From Pseudomonas poae (GTDB lineage: Bacteria; Pseudomonadota; Gammaproteobacteria; Pseudomonadales; Pseudomonadaceae), in the NCBI GenBank assembly GCA_028869255.1, contig CP110972.1, positions 3,291,001 to 3,355,000 on the forward strand: a DNA stretch of 64,000 nt, written 5' to 3'. The notes beneath the pieces are model-generated. The model was not told the origin of the DNA. It did not search any database and saw only the letters and a list, made by a program, of their open reading frames with translations. Below are positions 36,646 to 46,604 of the stretch, in pieces (the stretch's first letter is position 1; each line of letters opens with the position of its first letter). A program made the translations under genes and the position numbers.

Positions 36646-38145
36646 CTATTTGGACACCGGCATCGCAAACTCCGCACCCTGCTCGATGCTCTCTGACCAC
36701 CTTTGCATGATCGACTTCTGTTTGGTGTAGAAGCGCACGCCCTCGGTGCCGTAGGCATGCATGTCGCCAAACAGGCTCTTCTTCCAGCCGCCAAAGCCGT
36801 GCCAGGCCATCGGCACCGGGATCGGTACGTTGATGCCGACCATGCCCACTTCGATTCGCCGCGCAAACTCGCGGGCAATGTTGCCGTCGCGGGTGAAGCA
36901 GCTCACGCCGTTGCCGAACTCATGGTCGTTGACCAGCTTGATCGCCTCTGCAAAATCATTCACGCGTACGCAGGCCAGCACCGGGCCGAAGATCTCTTCG
37001 CGGTAGATGCTCATCTCTTGGGTCACGTGGTCGAACAAGGTTGCGCCGAGCCAGAAGCCGTTTTCCAGGCCCGCTTCGGTGGGCACGTAATCGCGGCCGT
37101 CGAGCAGCAATTGCGCACCGGCTTGCACGCCTTGCTCGATGTAGCCGCTGATGCGCTCCAACGCGGCGCGGGACACAATCGGGCCCATCTCGGCTTTGAG
37201 GTCGCGGCCATCGGTGATGCGCAGAAGCTTTGCGCGCTCGGTCAGGGCGGCAATGACTTTGTCGCCCACATCGCCCACCAGCACCGCCACCGAAATCGCC
37301 ATGCAGCGCTCGCCAGCACTGCCGTAGGCGGCGCCCATCAGCGCGTCGACGGTTTTTTCGATGTCGGCATCCGGCATCACCACCATATGGTTTTTTGCGC
37401 CGCCCAAACCTTGCACGCGCTTGCCGTTACGGGCGCCGGTTTCGTAGATGTATTGGGCAATCGGCGTGGAGCCAACGAAGCTCAGGGCCTTGACGTCCGG
37501 GTGATCAAGCAGCGCGTCGACCGCTTCCTTGTCGCCCTGCACCACGTTGAACACGCCTTTGGGCAGGCCGGCTTCACGCAGCAGTTCGGCCATGAACAGC
37601 GAGGCGCTCGGGTCGGTTGGGCTTGGCTTGAGGATGAAGGTGTTACCCGCCGCGATGGCGATCGGGTACATCCACATAGGCACCATCACCGGGAAGTTGA
37701 ACGGCGTAACGCCGGCCACCACGCCCAGCGGCTGGCGCATTGTCCAGTTGTCCATGCCACGGGACACCTGGTCGGAATGCTCGCCCTTGAGCAGGTTGGG
37801 GATGCCGCAGGCAAATTCGAGAATGTCGATGCCACGGTCGACTTCGCCCTGGGCATCGGTGAAGACTTTGCCGTGTTCGGCAACGATGATGCGCGCCAGG
37901 TCGTCCTTGCGCTCACGCAGCAGGTGCAGGTATTCGAACAGCACGCGGGCGCGGCGGATCGGTGGCGTGTCGGCCCAACCGGCGAACGCGGCCTGGGCGG
38001 CGGCGACGGCTTCACCGACGGTCTGGCGGCTGGCCAGAGCGACGCGACCAGTCACTTCGCCGGTGGCCGGGTTGTAGACGTCCTGATAGCGATCATCGCG
38101 GCTCACGCGCTGGTCGTTGATGTAGTGCTCGATTGTAGTTGTCAT
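36646..38145 (-). CDS. mmsA: Methylmalonate-semialdehyde dehydrogenase (CoA-acylating)
   Basis: This 499-residue cytoplasmic aldehyde dehydrogenase makes propionyl- or acetyl-CoA from (methyl)malonate semialdehyde in valine and related catabolism. MmsA-type features are [40 protein letters not shown] and the catalytic Cys in AGERCMAIS (about residue 285), then [20 protein letters not shown]. Unlike the classical mmsAB operon there is no mmsB dehydrogenase beside it. It is divergent from a LysR gene, which probably regulates it. The role could also be in malonate-semialdehyde or inositol use. Confidence 0.93.
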   Translation of the reverse strand: MTTTIEHYINDQRVSRDDRYQDVYNPATGEVTGRVALASRQTVGEAVAAAQAAFAGWADTPPIRRARVLFEYLHLLRERKDDLARIIVAEHGKVFTDAQGEVDRGIDILEFACGIPNLLKGEHSDQVSRGMDNWTMRQPLGVVAGVTPFNFPVMVPMWMYPIAIAAGNTFILKPSPTDPSASLFMAELLREAGLPKGVFNVVQGDKEAVDALLDHPDVKALSFVGSTPIAQYIYETGARNGKRVQGLGGAKNHMVVMPDADIEKTVDALMGAAYGSAGERCMAISVAVLVGDVGDKVIAALTERAKLLRITDGRDLKAEMGPIVSRAALERISGYIEQGVQAGAQLLLDGRDYVPTEAGLENGFWLGATLFDHVTQEMSIYREEIFGPVLACVRVNDFAEAIKLVNDHEFGNGVSCFTRDGNIAREFARRIEVGMVGINVPIPVPMAWHGFGGWKKSLFGDMHAYGTEGVRFYTKQKSIMQRWSESIEQGAEFAMPVSK

Positions 38146-38253
38146 GGCAGTCGATCCAGGTGGGTAGCGTTGGGACCCACCTTAGGCTTTCGCTTTGTTC
38201 CAAACCAGAGCAGAATCCTGAACTTATTGTCCTTCTAGGTGAACAATACTCCC

Positions 38254-39192
38254 ATGGAAAAGGCTGAGATCGAGGGGCTGTGGACCCATATCCACTGGTT
38301 GTCGGTGCTGGAAGAACAAGGCACCTACACCGCCGCTGCCGCACGCCTCGGCGTGAGCAAATCAGCCGTGAGTCAACGCATTTCCGACCTGGAAAAGGCC
38401 ACCGGCACACGCCTGGTCACGCGAACAACGCGCAGTGTGCGGCTGACCGATGCGGGGCTGTCGTTGACCCGTGAAGTGCGCAGCGCCTACGAACAGATCG
38501 CCCGCAGCTTCTCGTCGGTACGCGACTCGGCCGGCGAGATTCGCGGCCTGGTACGCCTCACCGCCCCGGTGGCGTTCGCCCGCCAGCAGCTGGTGCCGCA
38601 CCTGTCGGAGTTTTTGCAGCAGTACCCGCAGGTCCGCATTCAACTGGACGTGTCGGATGCCTTGAGTTCACTGGCGGCCGAGGGCTACGACCTGGCGGTG
38701 CGCCATGGCTTCCAGGTGCCGGAAACCCATGTGGCCTGGAAGCTCTGTGACACCGGCTCGGTGCTGGTCGCCACCCGCGACTACCTGCAACGCCACGGCG
38801 AGCCCCGCGAACCCGGCGATCTCAGCGCGCATAACTGCCTTTACTACCCACGCGGCACCGATCAGCCAGCATGGACCTTCGAACGTGGCGGCAAACACGC
38901 CGAGCGCGTCACCGTGCCTATCGCCGGTAGCTTTTCAACCAATAACAGTGAAGCGCTACGCGATTCGGCCCTCAACCACCTGGGCATCGCCCTGCTCCCG
39001 GACTTCAGCGCCCACGCCGCGCTGGCCGACGGCAAGCTGGTGCAGGTGCTCAAGGGCTGGACGCTCAAGGGCGCATTTGCCGATGAGATCTACTTGATTC
39101 GGCCATATTCGCCGCATGTGCCGAAGTCAGTGAGTGCGTTGGTGGGTTATTTGAAAAGCAAATTGTCGGGTGGGTTTCGCTTCGTGGGCTGA
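38254..39192 (+). CDS. LysR-family transcriptional regulator
   Basis: This 312-residue DNA-binding protein has an N-terminal winged HTH (about residues 10-70: LEEQGTYTAAAARLGVSKSA, VSQRISDLEKATGTRLVTRT). An effector-binding domain follows (VRLTAPVAFARQQLVPHLSE, LNHLGIALLPDFSAHAALAD). It is divergent from mmsA across about 108 bp, the usual layout for a LysR regulator and its target. The start is uncertain: the ATG at 38254 is given, with AGGTGA 12 bases upstream; a GTG at 38239 would add five residues. Confidence 0.88.
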   Translation: MEKAEIEGLWTHIHWLSVLEEQGTYTAAAARLGVSKSAVSQRISDLEKATGTRLVTRTTRSVRLTDAGLSLTREVRSAYEQIARSFSSVRDSAGEIRGLVRLTAPVAFARQQLVPHLSEFLQQYPQVRIQLDVSDALSSLAAEGYDLAVRHGFQVPETHVAWKLCDTGSVLVATRDYLQRHGEPREPGDLSAHNCLYYPRGTDQPAWTFERGGKHAERVTVPIAGSFSTNNSEALRDSALNHLGIALLPDFSAHAALADGKLVQVLKGWTLKGAFADEIYLIRPYSPHVPKSVSALVGYLKSKLSGGFRFVG

Positions 39193-39333
39193 CTGCGCAG
39201 TCGTTAACACTGGCTCTATGGCGCTATCAGTCAACTCTGGCCGTACCGCTCAAGTACGGCGAGGTTGTTTGGCTTAGGGTAAAGGTGCGAGGGAGTTCCC
39301 TCTGCTCACAATTCCAATAATAGAGCCACGCCA

Positions 39334-40326
39334 ATGAGCCCACTCAAATACATGCCAGCGTGCCTGGTGCTCAGCTTCGCATCCTCAGTTGTGACCGCAG
39401 CCGATGGGCCGCCAGCACCCTCGGTGACCGAACCCAGTGGCATCAACCTCGGCGGCACCAGCTTCTACGATGGTTTTGCCGGGCCTCCAGGCTTGTCCCA
39501 TCTGACTTACTTGAAGTTCAGTACCGCCAGCAGCATCCGCACCAATAGCGGCAAGGAAAACAGCGCGTTCGACAACCCAAAAATCAACGTCGTGACGTTG
39601 ATCAACCAGCTCAGCTATTACTCGCCCGACACCATTGGCGGGGGCGCGCATCTGGGATGGAGCCTGCTGGTACCGGTGGTGTCACTGGATGCCACCTTTG
39701 GCAGCAACGGACCGGCGCTGCAAGACAACGCCACCGGGCTGGGCGACGTCACCGTCGGGCCTCAGATTCAATTCGACCCCATCGTCGATGCCCACGGACG
39801 TCCGGTATTTGTGCAACGGGTGGCGTTTGACACGATCCTGCCCACCGGTAAATACGACAAACACAAAGACCTCAACCCCGGCTCGAACTTCTACTCCCTG
39901 AACCCCTACTGGGCCGCAACCTGGATGCCAGCACCGCGTTGGGAGGTGAGTTGGCGCCTGCATTACCTCTACAACTTCAAGAACCGCGACCCTGCCAGCA
40001 GCTCGCAGGATTCCTTCGAAGGTAAACCGGTGAGCGATAGCCGCGCCGGGCAGTCGGCCTGGGCCAACTTCACGGCATCCTACGAAGTCATCCCCAACGT
40101 GTCGGTGGGGATCAACGGCTATTACTTCCGGCAGATCACCGACGACCAGATCAACGGTGACCGGTTAAGCGACTCGCGGGAAAAAGTACTGGGCATAGGC
40201 CCCGGCATGTTCTGGAAAATCAGCGAAGGTCAGGGCTTCTGGCTCAACACCTACAAAGAAACGGGCGTGGAAAATCGCTCGAAACAGGACTATGCGGTGC
40301 AAGTGCGTTACGCCCACAGCTTCTGA
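39334..40326 (+). CDS. Outer-membrane MetA-pathway (phenol degradation) type protein
   Basis: This 330-residue protein has a signal peptide (LVLSFASSVVTA, cleaved near AADG) and a predicted beta barrel of the Phenol_MetA_deg family. Key stretches are INLGGTSFYDGFAGPPGLSH, GLGDVTVGPQIQFDP, FDTILPTGKYDKHKDLNPGS and the aromatic C-terminus VRYAHSF. Such proteins accompany aromatic catabolic clusters and are thought to help hydrophobic substrates cross the outer membrane. It is the first gene of the lignostilbene-like cluster. Confidence 0.85.
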   Translation: MSPLKYMPACLVLSFASSVVTAADGPPAPSVTEPSGINLGGTSFYDGFAGPPGLSHLTYLKFSTASSIRTNSGKENSAFDNPKINVVTLINQLSYYSPDTIGGGAHLGWSLLVPVVSLDATFGSNGPALQDNATGLGDVTVGPQIQFDPIVDAHGRPVFVQRVAFDTILPTGKYDKHKDLNPGSNFYSLNPYWAATWMPAPRWEVSWRLHYLYNFKNRDPASSSQDSFEGKPVSDSRAGQSAWANFTASYEVIPNVSVGINGYYFRQITDDQINGDRLSDSREKVLGIGPGMFWKISEGQGFWLNTYKETGVENRSKQDYAVQVRYAHSF

Positions 40327-40365
40327 CCGACCTGTACTCGCTCACCCTAATGAGGTACTGCATTG

Positions 40366-41562
40366 ATGAATGCGCTCGCTGGCATCGACAGTAAAAAATC
40401 ACTCGCGGCTATTTGCCTGATGATGGTCACGTCCCTTGGAACCTTGCAGATCCAACCGATTCTGGGCGGCGCCTTTATCGATCAACTGGGCATCCCACTT
40501 AACGCAATCGGCAGCATTTTCGCGGGCGAGCTGATTGCCATGGCCATCACCTGTGGCGCATTTGCGCTGCTGATGACGCACGTCAATCGCCGGCAAGTGG
40601 CACAGGTCGCGCTGCTGATCCTGGTGTGCGCCAATTTAACCAGTACGCGCTTCCACAGCGAGACATCACTGCTGCTGTGCCGGGTTGTGTGTGGTGCCAG
40701 CGGCGGCGCGGTGATGGCCGTGGTGTATGCCTCGGCGGCACTGCGCAGGTCCAAGGACGCGACGTTTGCGGTGATTAATATCGGCAATCTGTTCTGGGGC
40801 ATGTTGCTGGTGACCTCAATGCCGATGGTGCTCATGGCCTTTGGCGTCAACGGCGGGTTTTATCTGCTGGCGCTTGCCAGTGCCTTAGCGCTGCTCGGCT
40901 GCGGGCGCGTGCCTGAACACTATGCAACTGCCGTGGGTGCCCCGACGCGCCTGACCCAACCGTTCGGCCTGACCGCAATCTTGTTGATCGTGCTGTTTGC
41001 GCTGTTGTTTTTTGGCCATTCGGCGCTGTGGGTGTATCAGGAACGCATCGGTAAAAGTATCGGCCTGGCGCCACAGCAAATCGGCGCAATCCTCGGTGGC
41101 AGCATTCTGGCCGGTGCACTTGGCGCCGCGCTGGCCGGGCTTATCGGACGGCGCCTGGGGCTGCTGTTTCCGCAGTTGCTGGGGTTCGGTACCGCGTTGA
41201 TGGCGACGCTGATCATGGTCTACGGCGACAGCCCGGTGGCGTTTGCCGCGACGGCGTGCCTGATCCATATGGTGTGGTTTTTCAGCCTTCCGTACCTGTT
41301 GTCGATGGCCGCCGAGCTGGACATCAGCGGCCGACTCGCCGGCCTCGGCAATGCCGCGATCTTTGTTGGCCAGGGCCTCGGCCCGTTTGGCGCAGCGCTG
41401 GTCGTCGGTGACGGGCACTTCCGTGCGGTCGGCTGGCTGGCAGCCTCGGCGTATATCGTCGCGTTGGTCATCTCCTGCTGGGTGGTCGCACGCTTTCGTC
41501 ACGCGGCCGGCCCTTCAACACTTGAAACGCCGGCCCTACCCGCCGGCCTGCTCGAAAAATAA
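40366..41562 (+). CDS. MFS transporter
   Basis: This 398-residue inner-membrane protein has about twelve hydrophobic helices. Typical MFS segments are FIDQLGIPLNAIGSIFAGEL, CRVVCGASGGAVMAVVYASA and RIGKSIGLAPQQIGAILGGS. The loops have the MFS charge pattern (LMTHVNRRQVAQ). GAGG lies ten bases before the ATG. Its place between an outer-membrane aromatic-uptake protein and a lignostilbene-type dioxygenase suggests import of a phenolic compound (inference). Confidence 0.85.
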   Translation: MNALAGIDSKKSLAAICLMMVTSLGTLQIQPILGGAFIDQLGIPLNAIGSIFAGELIAMAITCGAFALLMTHVNRRQVAQVALLILVCANLTSTRFHSETSLLLCRVVCGASGGAVMAVVYASAALRRSKDATFAVINIGNLFWGMLLVTSMPMVLMAFGVNGGFYLLALASALALLGCGRVPEHYATAVGAPTRLTQPFGLTAILLIVLFALLFFGHSALWVYQERIGKSIGLAPQQIGAILGGSILAGALGAALAGLIGRRLGLLFPQLLGFGTALMATLIMVYGDSPVAFAATACLIHMVWFFSLPYLLSMAAELDISGRLAGLGNAAIFVGQGLGPFGAALVVGDGHFRAVGWLAASAYIVALVISCWVVARFRHAAGPSTLETPALPAGLLEK

Positions 41563-41587
41563 TGAATGCGTGCATGAGGTCGTATCA

Positions 41588-43033
41588 ATGAATAATCGAT
41601 TCCCGCCCACCGCGGAATTTTCCGGGCCGCTGTACAGCCCCAGTCGTATCGAAGCCGACGTGCTGGACCTTGAGGTCGAGGGCAACCTGCCCGATTCAAT
41701 CCGTGGGGTTTTCTATCAGGTAGCACCGGACCCGCAATACCCGCCCATGCTCGGCAGCGATATGTTTTTCAACGGTGACGGCATGGTCAGCGGCTTCTAC
41801 TTTGCCAACGGCAAGGTGTCACTGCGGCGGCGCTATGTGCAGACCGATCGCTTGATTGCGCAGCGTCGTGAAGGTCGCTCACTGAATGGCGTCTACAGGA
41901 ACGTCTACACCAATGACCCACTGGCGGCGAAAAACAACACCACCGCCAATACTGCGGTGATCCCGCATAACGGCGTACTGCTGGCGCTCAAGGAAGATGC
42001 ACTGCCGTGGGCCTTGGACCCGATGACCCTGGAGACCCTCGGCGAGTGGGACTTCGCCGGGCAAATCAAATCGGCAACCTTTACCGCCCACCCCAAGATT
42101 GACCCGGGCACCGGTAACCTCCTCGCCTTCAGCTATGAAGCCAAGGGCGACGGTACGCCGGACATGGCCTATTTCGAACTGTCGCCAGACGGCAAGTTGC
42201 TCAAGGAGATCTGGTTCCAGGCGCCTTATGCGGCGATGGTGCATGACTTTGCGGTGACCGAGCACTACGTGGTGTTTCCGCTCATTCCGCTGACTGTCGA
42301 TGTGGAACGCATGAAAAACGGCGGCCAGCATTTTCAGTGGCAGCCTGATCTGCCGCAGTTGTTTGCGGTGCTGCCACGCCAAGGCGATGCGCAGGCCATT
42401 CGTTGGTTCAAGGGCCCCAAGGACAGCTTCCAGGGCCATACCCTGAATGCCTTCGATAGACACGGCAAGGTGTATGTGGACATGCCGGTCACCGGCGGCA
42501 ACGTGTTTTATTTCTTCCCGCAGGCCGACGGTTTTGTGCCAGCGCCCGAAGACCTGCCGTCGAACCTGATGCGCTGGACGTTTGACCTGAACGACGCCCG
42601 CGATGACGTGACGCCACAGCCACTCACTGACTATATGTGCGAGTTTCCGCGCTGCGATCAGCGCTACCTCGGTCGCCCGTACGAACACGGTTTTATGCTC
42701 GCGTTTGATCCGACGCTGCCCTACAACCCTGAAAACGGCCCCATGCCGTTCCAGTTCTTCAACCAGTTGGCGCATCTGAACCTCAAGGATGGCAGCACCG
42801 ACGCGTGGTACCCGGGAGACAACGGCTGTTTCCAGGAACCGATATTCATCCCCCGCGCCGGCGATGCCGCAGAAGGCGATGGCTACGTAGTCGCACTGCT
42901 GAATGTGCTGAACGAGGCACGCAGCGAATTGGTGATCCTCGACACCAGCGCGATGGCCAGCGGGCCCATCGCACGGGTCAAAGTGCCATTTCGGATGCGC
43001 ATGTCGCTGCACGGCTACTGGGCTCAAGGATGA
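41588..43033 (+). CDS. Carotenoid oxygenase-family / lignostilbene-alpha,beta-dioxygenase-type enzyme
   Basis: This 481-residue cytoplasmic enzyme is of the seven-bladed propeller family that splits a C=C bond with non-haem iron and oxygen. The four iron-binding histidines can be placed in TAHPKID (about 167), MVHDFAV (about 218), QGHTLNAF (about 283) and SLHGYWAQG near the C-terminus (about 475). GVFYQVAPDPQYPPMLGSD and MFFNGDGMVSGFYF match the N-terminal blades. The bacterial non-carotenoid branch cleaves lignostilbenes or resveratrol-like stilbenes to two aromatic aldehydes. An aldehyde dehydrogenase and ring-cleavage genes follow, which supports this. Confidence 0.88.
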   Translation: MNNRFPPTAEFSGPLYSPSRIEADVLDLEVEGNLPDSIRGVFYQVAPDPQYPPMLGSDMFFNGDGMVSGFYFANGKVSLRRRYVQTDRLIAQRREGRSLNGVYRNVYTNDPLAAKNNTTANTAVIPHNGVLLALKEDALPWALDPMTLETLGEWDFAGQIKSATFTAHPKIDPGTGNLLAFSYEAKGDGTPDMAYFELSPDGKLLKEIWFQAPYAAMVHDFAVTEHYVVFPLIPLTVDVERMKNGGQHFQWQPDLPQLFAVLPRQGDAQAIRWFKGPKDSFQGHTLNAFDRHGKVYVDMPVTGGNVFYFFPQADGFVPAPEDLPSNLMRWTFDLNDARDDVTPQPLTDYMCEFPRCDQRYLGRPYEHGFMLAFDPTLPYNPENGPMPFQFFNQLAHLNLKDGSTDAWYPGDNGCFQEPIFIPRAGDAAEGDGYVVALLNVLNEARSELVILDTSAMASGPIARVKVPFRMRMSLHGYWAQG

Positions 43034-43083
43034 GCCCGGGCTAGACCACTAGTAAATCAACCGTTAGCGCACCGAATTGCCTG

Positions 43084-43099
43084 TTCCTGAGGGCAGGAA
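43084..43099. promoter_or_regulatory. Palindrome upstream of the FAH-IclR-hydroxylase operon
   Basis: TTCCTG-AGGG-CAGGAA lies about 135 bp before the FAH gene in the 199-bp gap. A nearby AT-rich stretch may hold the promoter. It is a candidate site for the IclR protein at 44088. Confidence 0.35.
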
Positions 43100-43232
43100 T
43101 TCGATTGCCTGACGCCACAAAAAATACATTTTTCCTGCAGTTTGGGATTTATATAAAATCTCGCTTTACAGGATTTTAATGCGCGAATAGAGTCAAGTTC
43201 TGTCCACGCCCCCTCGTCAAAAGGACTCCCCA

Positions 43233-44084
43233 ATGAAACTTGCAAGCTTCACTGTTGAAGGCCGTGATACCTACGGCATCGTCGAAGGCGACCAGGTGGT
43301 CGATCTGCAATCGCTGAAACCGACCCTCGGTGCAGACCTCAAACAAGCACTCGCCGTAGGGCAACTGCAATCATTGAGCGACAGCCAGGTGGCAAACCTG
43401 CCGCGCTTTGCATTGGCCGACGTAACTCTGCTGCCGGTGATTCCAAACCCAGGCAAGGTGCTGTGCATCGGCATCAACTACGCGACCCACGTGCGCGAAA
43501 CCGGGCGTGACATGCCTGTGTTTCCAATGATCTTCACGCGATTCGCCGACAGCCAGACCGCCCACCTGCAACCCATCGTGCGGCCAAAGGTTTCGCACAA
43601 GCTGGATTTCGAGGGCGAACTCGCCATCGTTATCGGCAAAACCGCGCGCCACATCCGCAAAGCCGATGCCCTTGAATATGTTGCCGGCTACGCCTGTTAC
43701 AACGATGGCAGCGTGCGCGATTGGCAAAAGCACACGATTCAATTTGTACCCGGCAAAAACTTCCCGAACACCGGCGGCTTTGGCCCGTGGCTGGTCACCC
43801 GTGACGAAATCAGCGACCCGCAAAACCTTGAACTGACCACCCGGCTTAACGGCGAGGTGATGCAACACACCGCCACCAGCGACATGATCTTCAACGTCGG
43901 CGCACTGATCGAGTACTGCTCCACCTTCACCGAACTGGCCCCCGGAGACGTGATTGTCAGCGGCACCACCGGCGGGGTCGGTGCATTCCGCGAGCCGCCG
44001 GTGTGGATGCAGCCAGGGGATGTAGTGGAAGTCGAAATATCGCAAATAGGCACCCTGCGAAACACCATCGTCGACGAGCGATAA
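43233..44084 (+). CDS. Fumarylacetoacetate hydrolase-family protein
   Basis: This 283-residue cytoplasmic enzyme has the FAH catalytic core: GKVLCIGINYATHVRETGRD, then KLDFEGELAIVIGKTARHIR with metal-binding acids, and GDVIVSGTTGGVGAFREPPV. The family hydrolyses or isomerises diketo- or oxo-dienoate ring-fission products. With the extradiol dioxygenase and ring hydroxylase downstream, it most likely processes the ring-cleavage product of this pathway. AAGGA precedes the ATG. The next gene starts four bases after its stop. Confidence 0.9.
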   Translation: MKLASFTVEGRDTYGIVEGDQVVDLQSLKPTLGADLKQALAVGQLQSLSDSQVANLPRFALADVTLLPVIPNPGKVLCIGINYATHVRETGRDMPVFPMIFTRFADSQTAHLQPIVRPKVSHKLDFEGELAIVIGKTARHIRKADALEYVAGYACYNDGSVRDWQKHTIQFVPGKNFPNTGGFGPWLVTRDEISDPQNLELTTRLNGEVMQHTATSDMIFNVGALIEYCSTFTELAPGDVIVSGTTGGVGAFREPPVWMQPGDVVEVEISQIGTLRNTIVDER

Positions 44085-44087
44085 ACC

Positions 44088-44921
44088 ATGACCTTGATTG
44101 ATCAATCACCGCAACCGCCCGAGTGCGATGCCGACACCAAGGGTTCCAGCCTCGAGCGCATGCTGCGCGTGCTGGACATCTTCACCGAGGCGCAGCCGAT
44201 CTGGGCCGTCGAAGACATGGTCAGTGCGCTCGGGTTTACCCGTTCCACCGCCTACCGCTACGTACGCGAGCTGGCCGAGGCGAACCTGTTGTTCCAGGTC
44301 GAAGCCGGGCGCTATGCGCTGGGCGCGCGGATCATCACCTGGGACCGTCAACTGAGGCTCAGCGACCCGTTGGTCCGCGCCGCGCAGTTACTGGAAACCA
44401 GCTTGCCGCAGTGGTGCAGCGAGCAGGTCTGGCTGATCTGCCGGCTGTTCAAGAACCAAGTGGTGTGTGTGCACCAGTGTGGTGAATTAGCCAGCACCGT
44501 CAGTTATTCCCGGGGTTCACCGCGACCGTTGTTTATGGGCGCGACCTCCAAAGCGATTCTGGCCCACATGAACGCACGCCAGCACAGCCAGCTGTTTCTG
44601 GAACACCCGGACGAAGTACGCGCCAGCAACCTGGGGCCGACCTGGGAAGACTTTCGCCGTTCGCTGCAGCGCTTGCGGCGCCAGGGTTATGTGGCCAGCG
44701 CAGGCGAAGTCGACCCCGGCGTATACGGCCTCGCGGCGCCGATATTCGACGGCGACGGCAAGGTGCTCGGCAGCCTTAGCTGTGTGCGCCCCGCCGTCGA
44801 GCGACAGAAGGCGCTGGAGCAACAACAGGGTGAACAGATGGTCGCGCTGGCGCACACGCTTTCGCGGCACATGCTCGCGCTGACCCACAGCGCCAACCCA
44901 TCTGCCAAGCCATTGGACTGA
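44088..44921 (+). CDS. IclR-family transcriptional regulator
   Basis: This 277-residue DNA-binding protein has an N-terminal winged HTH (about residues 20-80: MLRVLDIFTEAQPIWAVEDM, LGFTRSTAYRYVRELAEANL). A C-terminal effector domain follows (GSPRPLFMGATSKAILAHMN, VASAGEVDPGVYGLAAPIFD). IclR proteins commonly control aromatic catabolism. It sits inside the FAH-hydroxylase-dioxygenase unit and probably regulates it in response to an aromatic intermediate. Confidence 0.92.
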   Translation: MTLIDQSPQPPECDADTKGSSLERMLRVLDIFTEAQPIWAVEDMVSALGFTRSTAYRYVRELAEANLLFQVEAGRYALGARIITWDRQLRLSDPLVRAAQLLETSLPQWCSEQVWLICRLFKNQVVCVHQCGELASTVSYSRGSPRPLFMGATSKAILAHMNARQHSQLFLEHPDEVRASNLGPTWEDFRRSLQRLRRQGYVASAGEVDPGVYGLAAPIFDGDGKVLGSLSCVRPAVERQKALEQQQGEQMVALAHTLSRHMLALTHSANPSAKPLD

Positions 44922-44942
44922 TGCACTCGTAGGGGAACAACA

Positions 44943-46604
44943 ATGACAACCCTGAACAGTATCAACACGCGTGTCCTGATCGTCGGCGCCGGCCCCACCG
45001 GGCTGACCCTGGCTAACCTGCTTGGACAGGCGGGCGTGGACGCCTGGGTGATCGACAGCAAACCCGGCACTGTCACCGAACCCCGAGCAGTTTCGATTGA
45101 TGATGAATCGTTGCGCACCATGCAAGCGCTGGGCTTGAGCCAGGAGGTACTGGCGGACGTGGTGGCGGGCTATGGCGTGCATTACTTCACGCGCCCTGGC
45201 GGCCGTTGCTTCGGCAAAGTCGAACCCAGCGGCAAGCTGTATGGTTTTCCAAAGCGCAACGCGTTCCGCCAGCCGTTGTTCGAAAGCACCTTGAGGGCCG
45301 GCCTGGAGCGTTTTACTTGCCTGACCGCACGCTTCAACCACGAACTGCTGGAGTTCACCCAAGACGAGTTCGGTGTGCGTGCGCTGATCGTGGACGGCAA
45401 CAAACAACTGCTCGAGGTGCAAGCCGACTACCTGATCGCCTGTGATGGTGGGCGCAGCCCGGTACGCAAACAGCTGGGGATCAATATGGTCGGCTCCAGT
45501 TTCGCCTCCCGCTGGCTGGTGGTGGATACCGATCAGGACGATGACGCGTTCTGGCAAACCCGCGTGTACTGCGATGCGCGCCGTCCCATCGTCGAGGTCC
45601 CCGGCCCGCACCGCACGCGGCGCTTCGAGTTCATGCTGAAGAACGACGAAAGCGACGCACAGATGCTCAGCCCCGAGCGCTTGCAGACCCTGCTGCGCCC
45701 GTTCAAAGGCGATGCAGCGGTCTCTATCGTGCGTAAAACCGTGTACACCTTTCACGCGCGCATTGCCGAACGCTGGCAAGTCAACCGCGTGTTGCTCGCC
45801 GGCGATGCAGCCCACCTCACCCCACCCTACGCTGGCCAAGGCATGAACAGCGGCGTGCGCGATGCGCATAACCTGGCCTGGAAGCTGATCGGCGTGGTAA
45901 GCGGGAAAATGGCCCCGGCGATTTTGCAAACCTATGAAAGCGAACGGCGCGATCACGCCTGGGCATTGATCAAGCTCGCGCTGAACCTGGGGGTGGTGAT
46001 GGCGCCCGCCAGCGTGCTGAGGGCGCGCTTGATCAGTGGCGCCTTCGCACTGATTGGGCTGGTACCGCCGCTGCGCGACTACTTCTTACAAATGCGTTTC
46101 AAACCAAAACCGCGCCTGCGCCAAGGGCTGGTACTCAGTGAAGGTGCGCTGGGCAACTTGTCCAGTGGGCAGATGTTCCCTCAGCCAAGCCTCACCGACA
46201 GCCATGGCGTTGAACGCCTGCTCGACGATTACATCGGTGCGGGTTTCGCCCTGATTCAATATGGCGACCCTCGCGAGCAACGCGTAGATAAACTGCAGCA
46301 CCCCTTGTGGGCGCACTTGGAGGCTCGGCGGATTCTGATCCTGCCGGGTTCCGGCACTGAAGCGCCAACCCTGCCCGGCTGCACGGTATTGCAGGACCGC
46401 CAGGGCGTGCTGAAGGATTTGCTGGGTACGCGGGGCGGCTTTTTCCTGTTGCGGCCTGATCGCTATGTGGCCGCGATTTTCCAAGGTGCAACCGAGACCG
46501 CCAGTGCCGAGGCTTTGCAATCACTGTTCGGTGCCGTGCCAACCGGTGAGCCGGTAGCACAACCGTCGTTTCCAACATCCGTCACGCTCACGAGGTGCGT
46601 ATGA
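44943..46604 (+). CDS. FAD-dependent aromatic hydroxylase (MhpA-like)
   Basis: This 553-residue class A flavoprotein monooxygenase has the FAD motif VLIVGAGPTGLTLANLLGQA at about residues 10-29, the central ACDGGRSPVRKQLG motif, and RVLLAGDAAHLTPPYAGQGM near residue 285. It resembles 3-(3-hydroxyphenyl)propionate hydroxylase, which adds an ortho hydroxyl to a phenol with NADH and oxygen, preparing the ring for extradiol cleavage. AGGGGA precedes the ATG. Its stop overlaps the dioxygenase start (ATGA). The true phenolic substrate is not known. Confidence 0.9.
   Translation: MTTLNSINTRVLIVGAGPTGLTLANLLGQAGVDAWVIDSKPGTVTEPRAVSIDDESLRTMQALGLSQEVLADVVAGYGVHYFTRPGGRCFGKVEPSGKLYGFPKRNAFRQPLFESTLRAGLERFTCLTARFNHELLEFTQDEFGVRALIVDGNKQLLEVQADYLIACDGGRSPVRKQLGINMVGSSFASRWLVVDTDQDDDAFWQTRVYCDARRPIVEVPGPHRTRRFEFMLKNDESDAQMLSPERLQTLLRPFKGDAAVSIVRKTVYTFHARIAERWQVNRVLLAGDAAHLTPPYAGQGMNSGVRDAHNLAWKLIGVVSGKMAPAILQTYESERRDHAWALIKLALNLGVVMAPASVLRARLISGAFALIGLVPPLRDYFLQMRFKPKPRLRQGLVLSEGALGNLSSGQMFPQPSLTDSHGVERLLDDYIGAGFALIQYGDPREQRVDKLQHPLWAHLEARRILILPGSGTEAPTLPGCTVLQDRQGVLKDLLGTRGGFFLLRPDRYVAAIFQGATETASAEALQSLFGAVPTGEPVAQPSFPTSVTLTRCV

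Noticed and set aside
36703..38238. 511-residue plus-strand frame
   Set aside because: It is antisense to mmsA; the mmsA strand shows aldehyde dehydrogenase motifs, while this one is His- and Val-rich filler typical of shadow frames.
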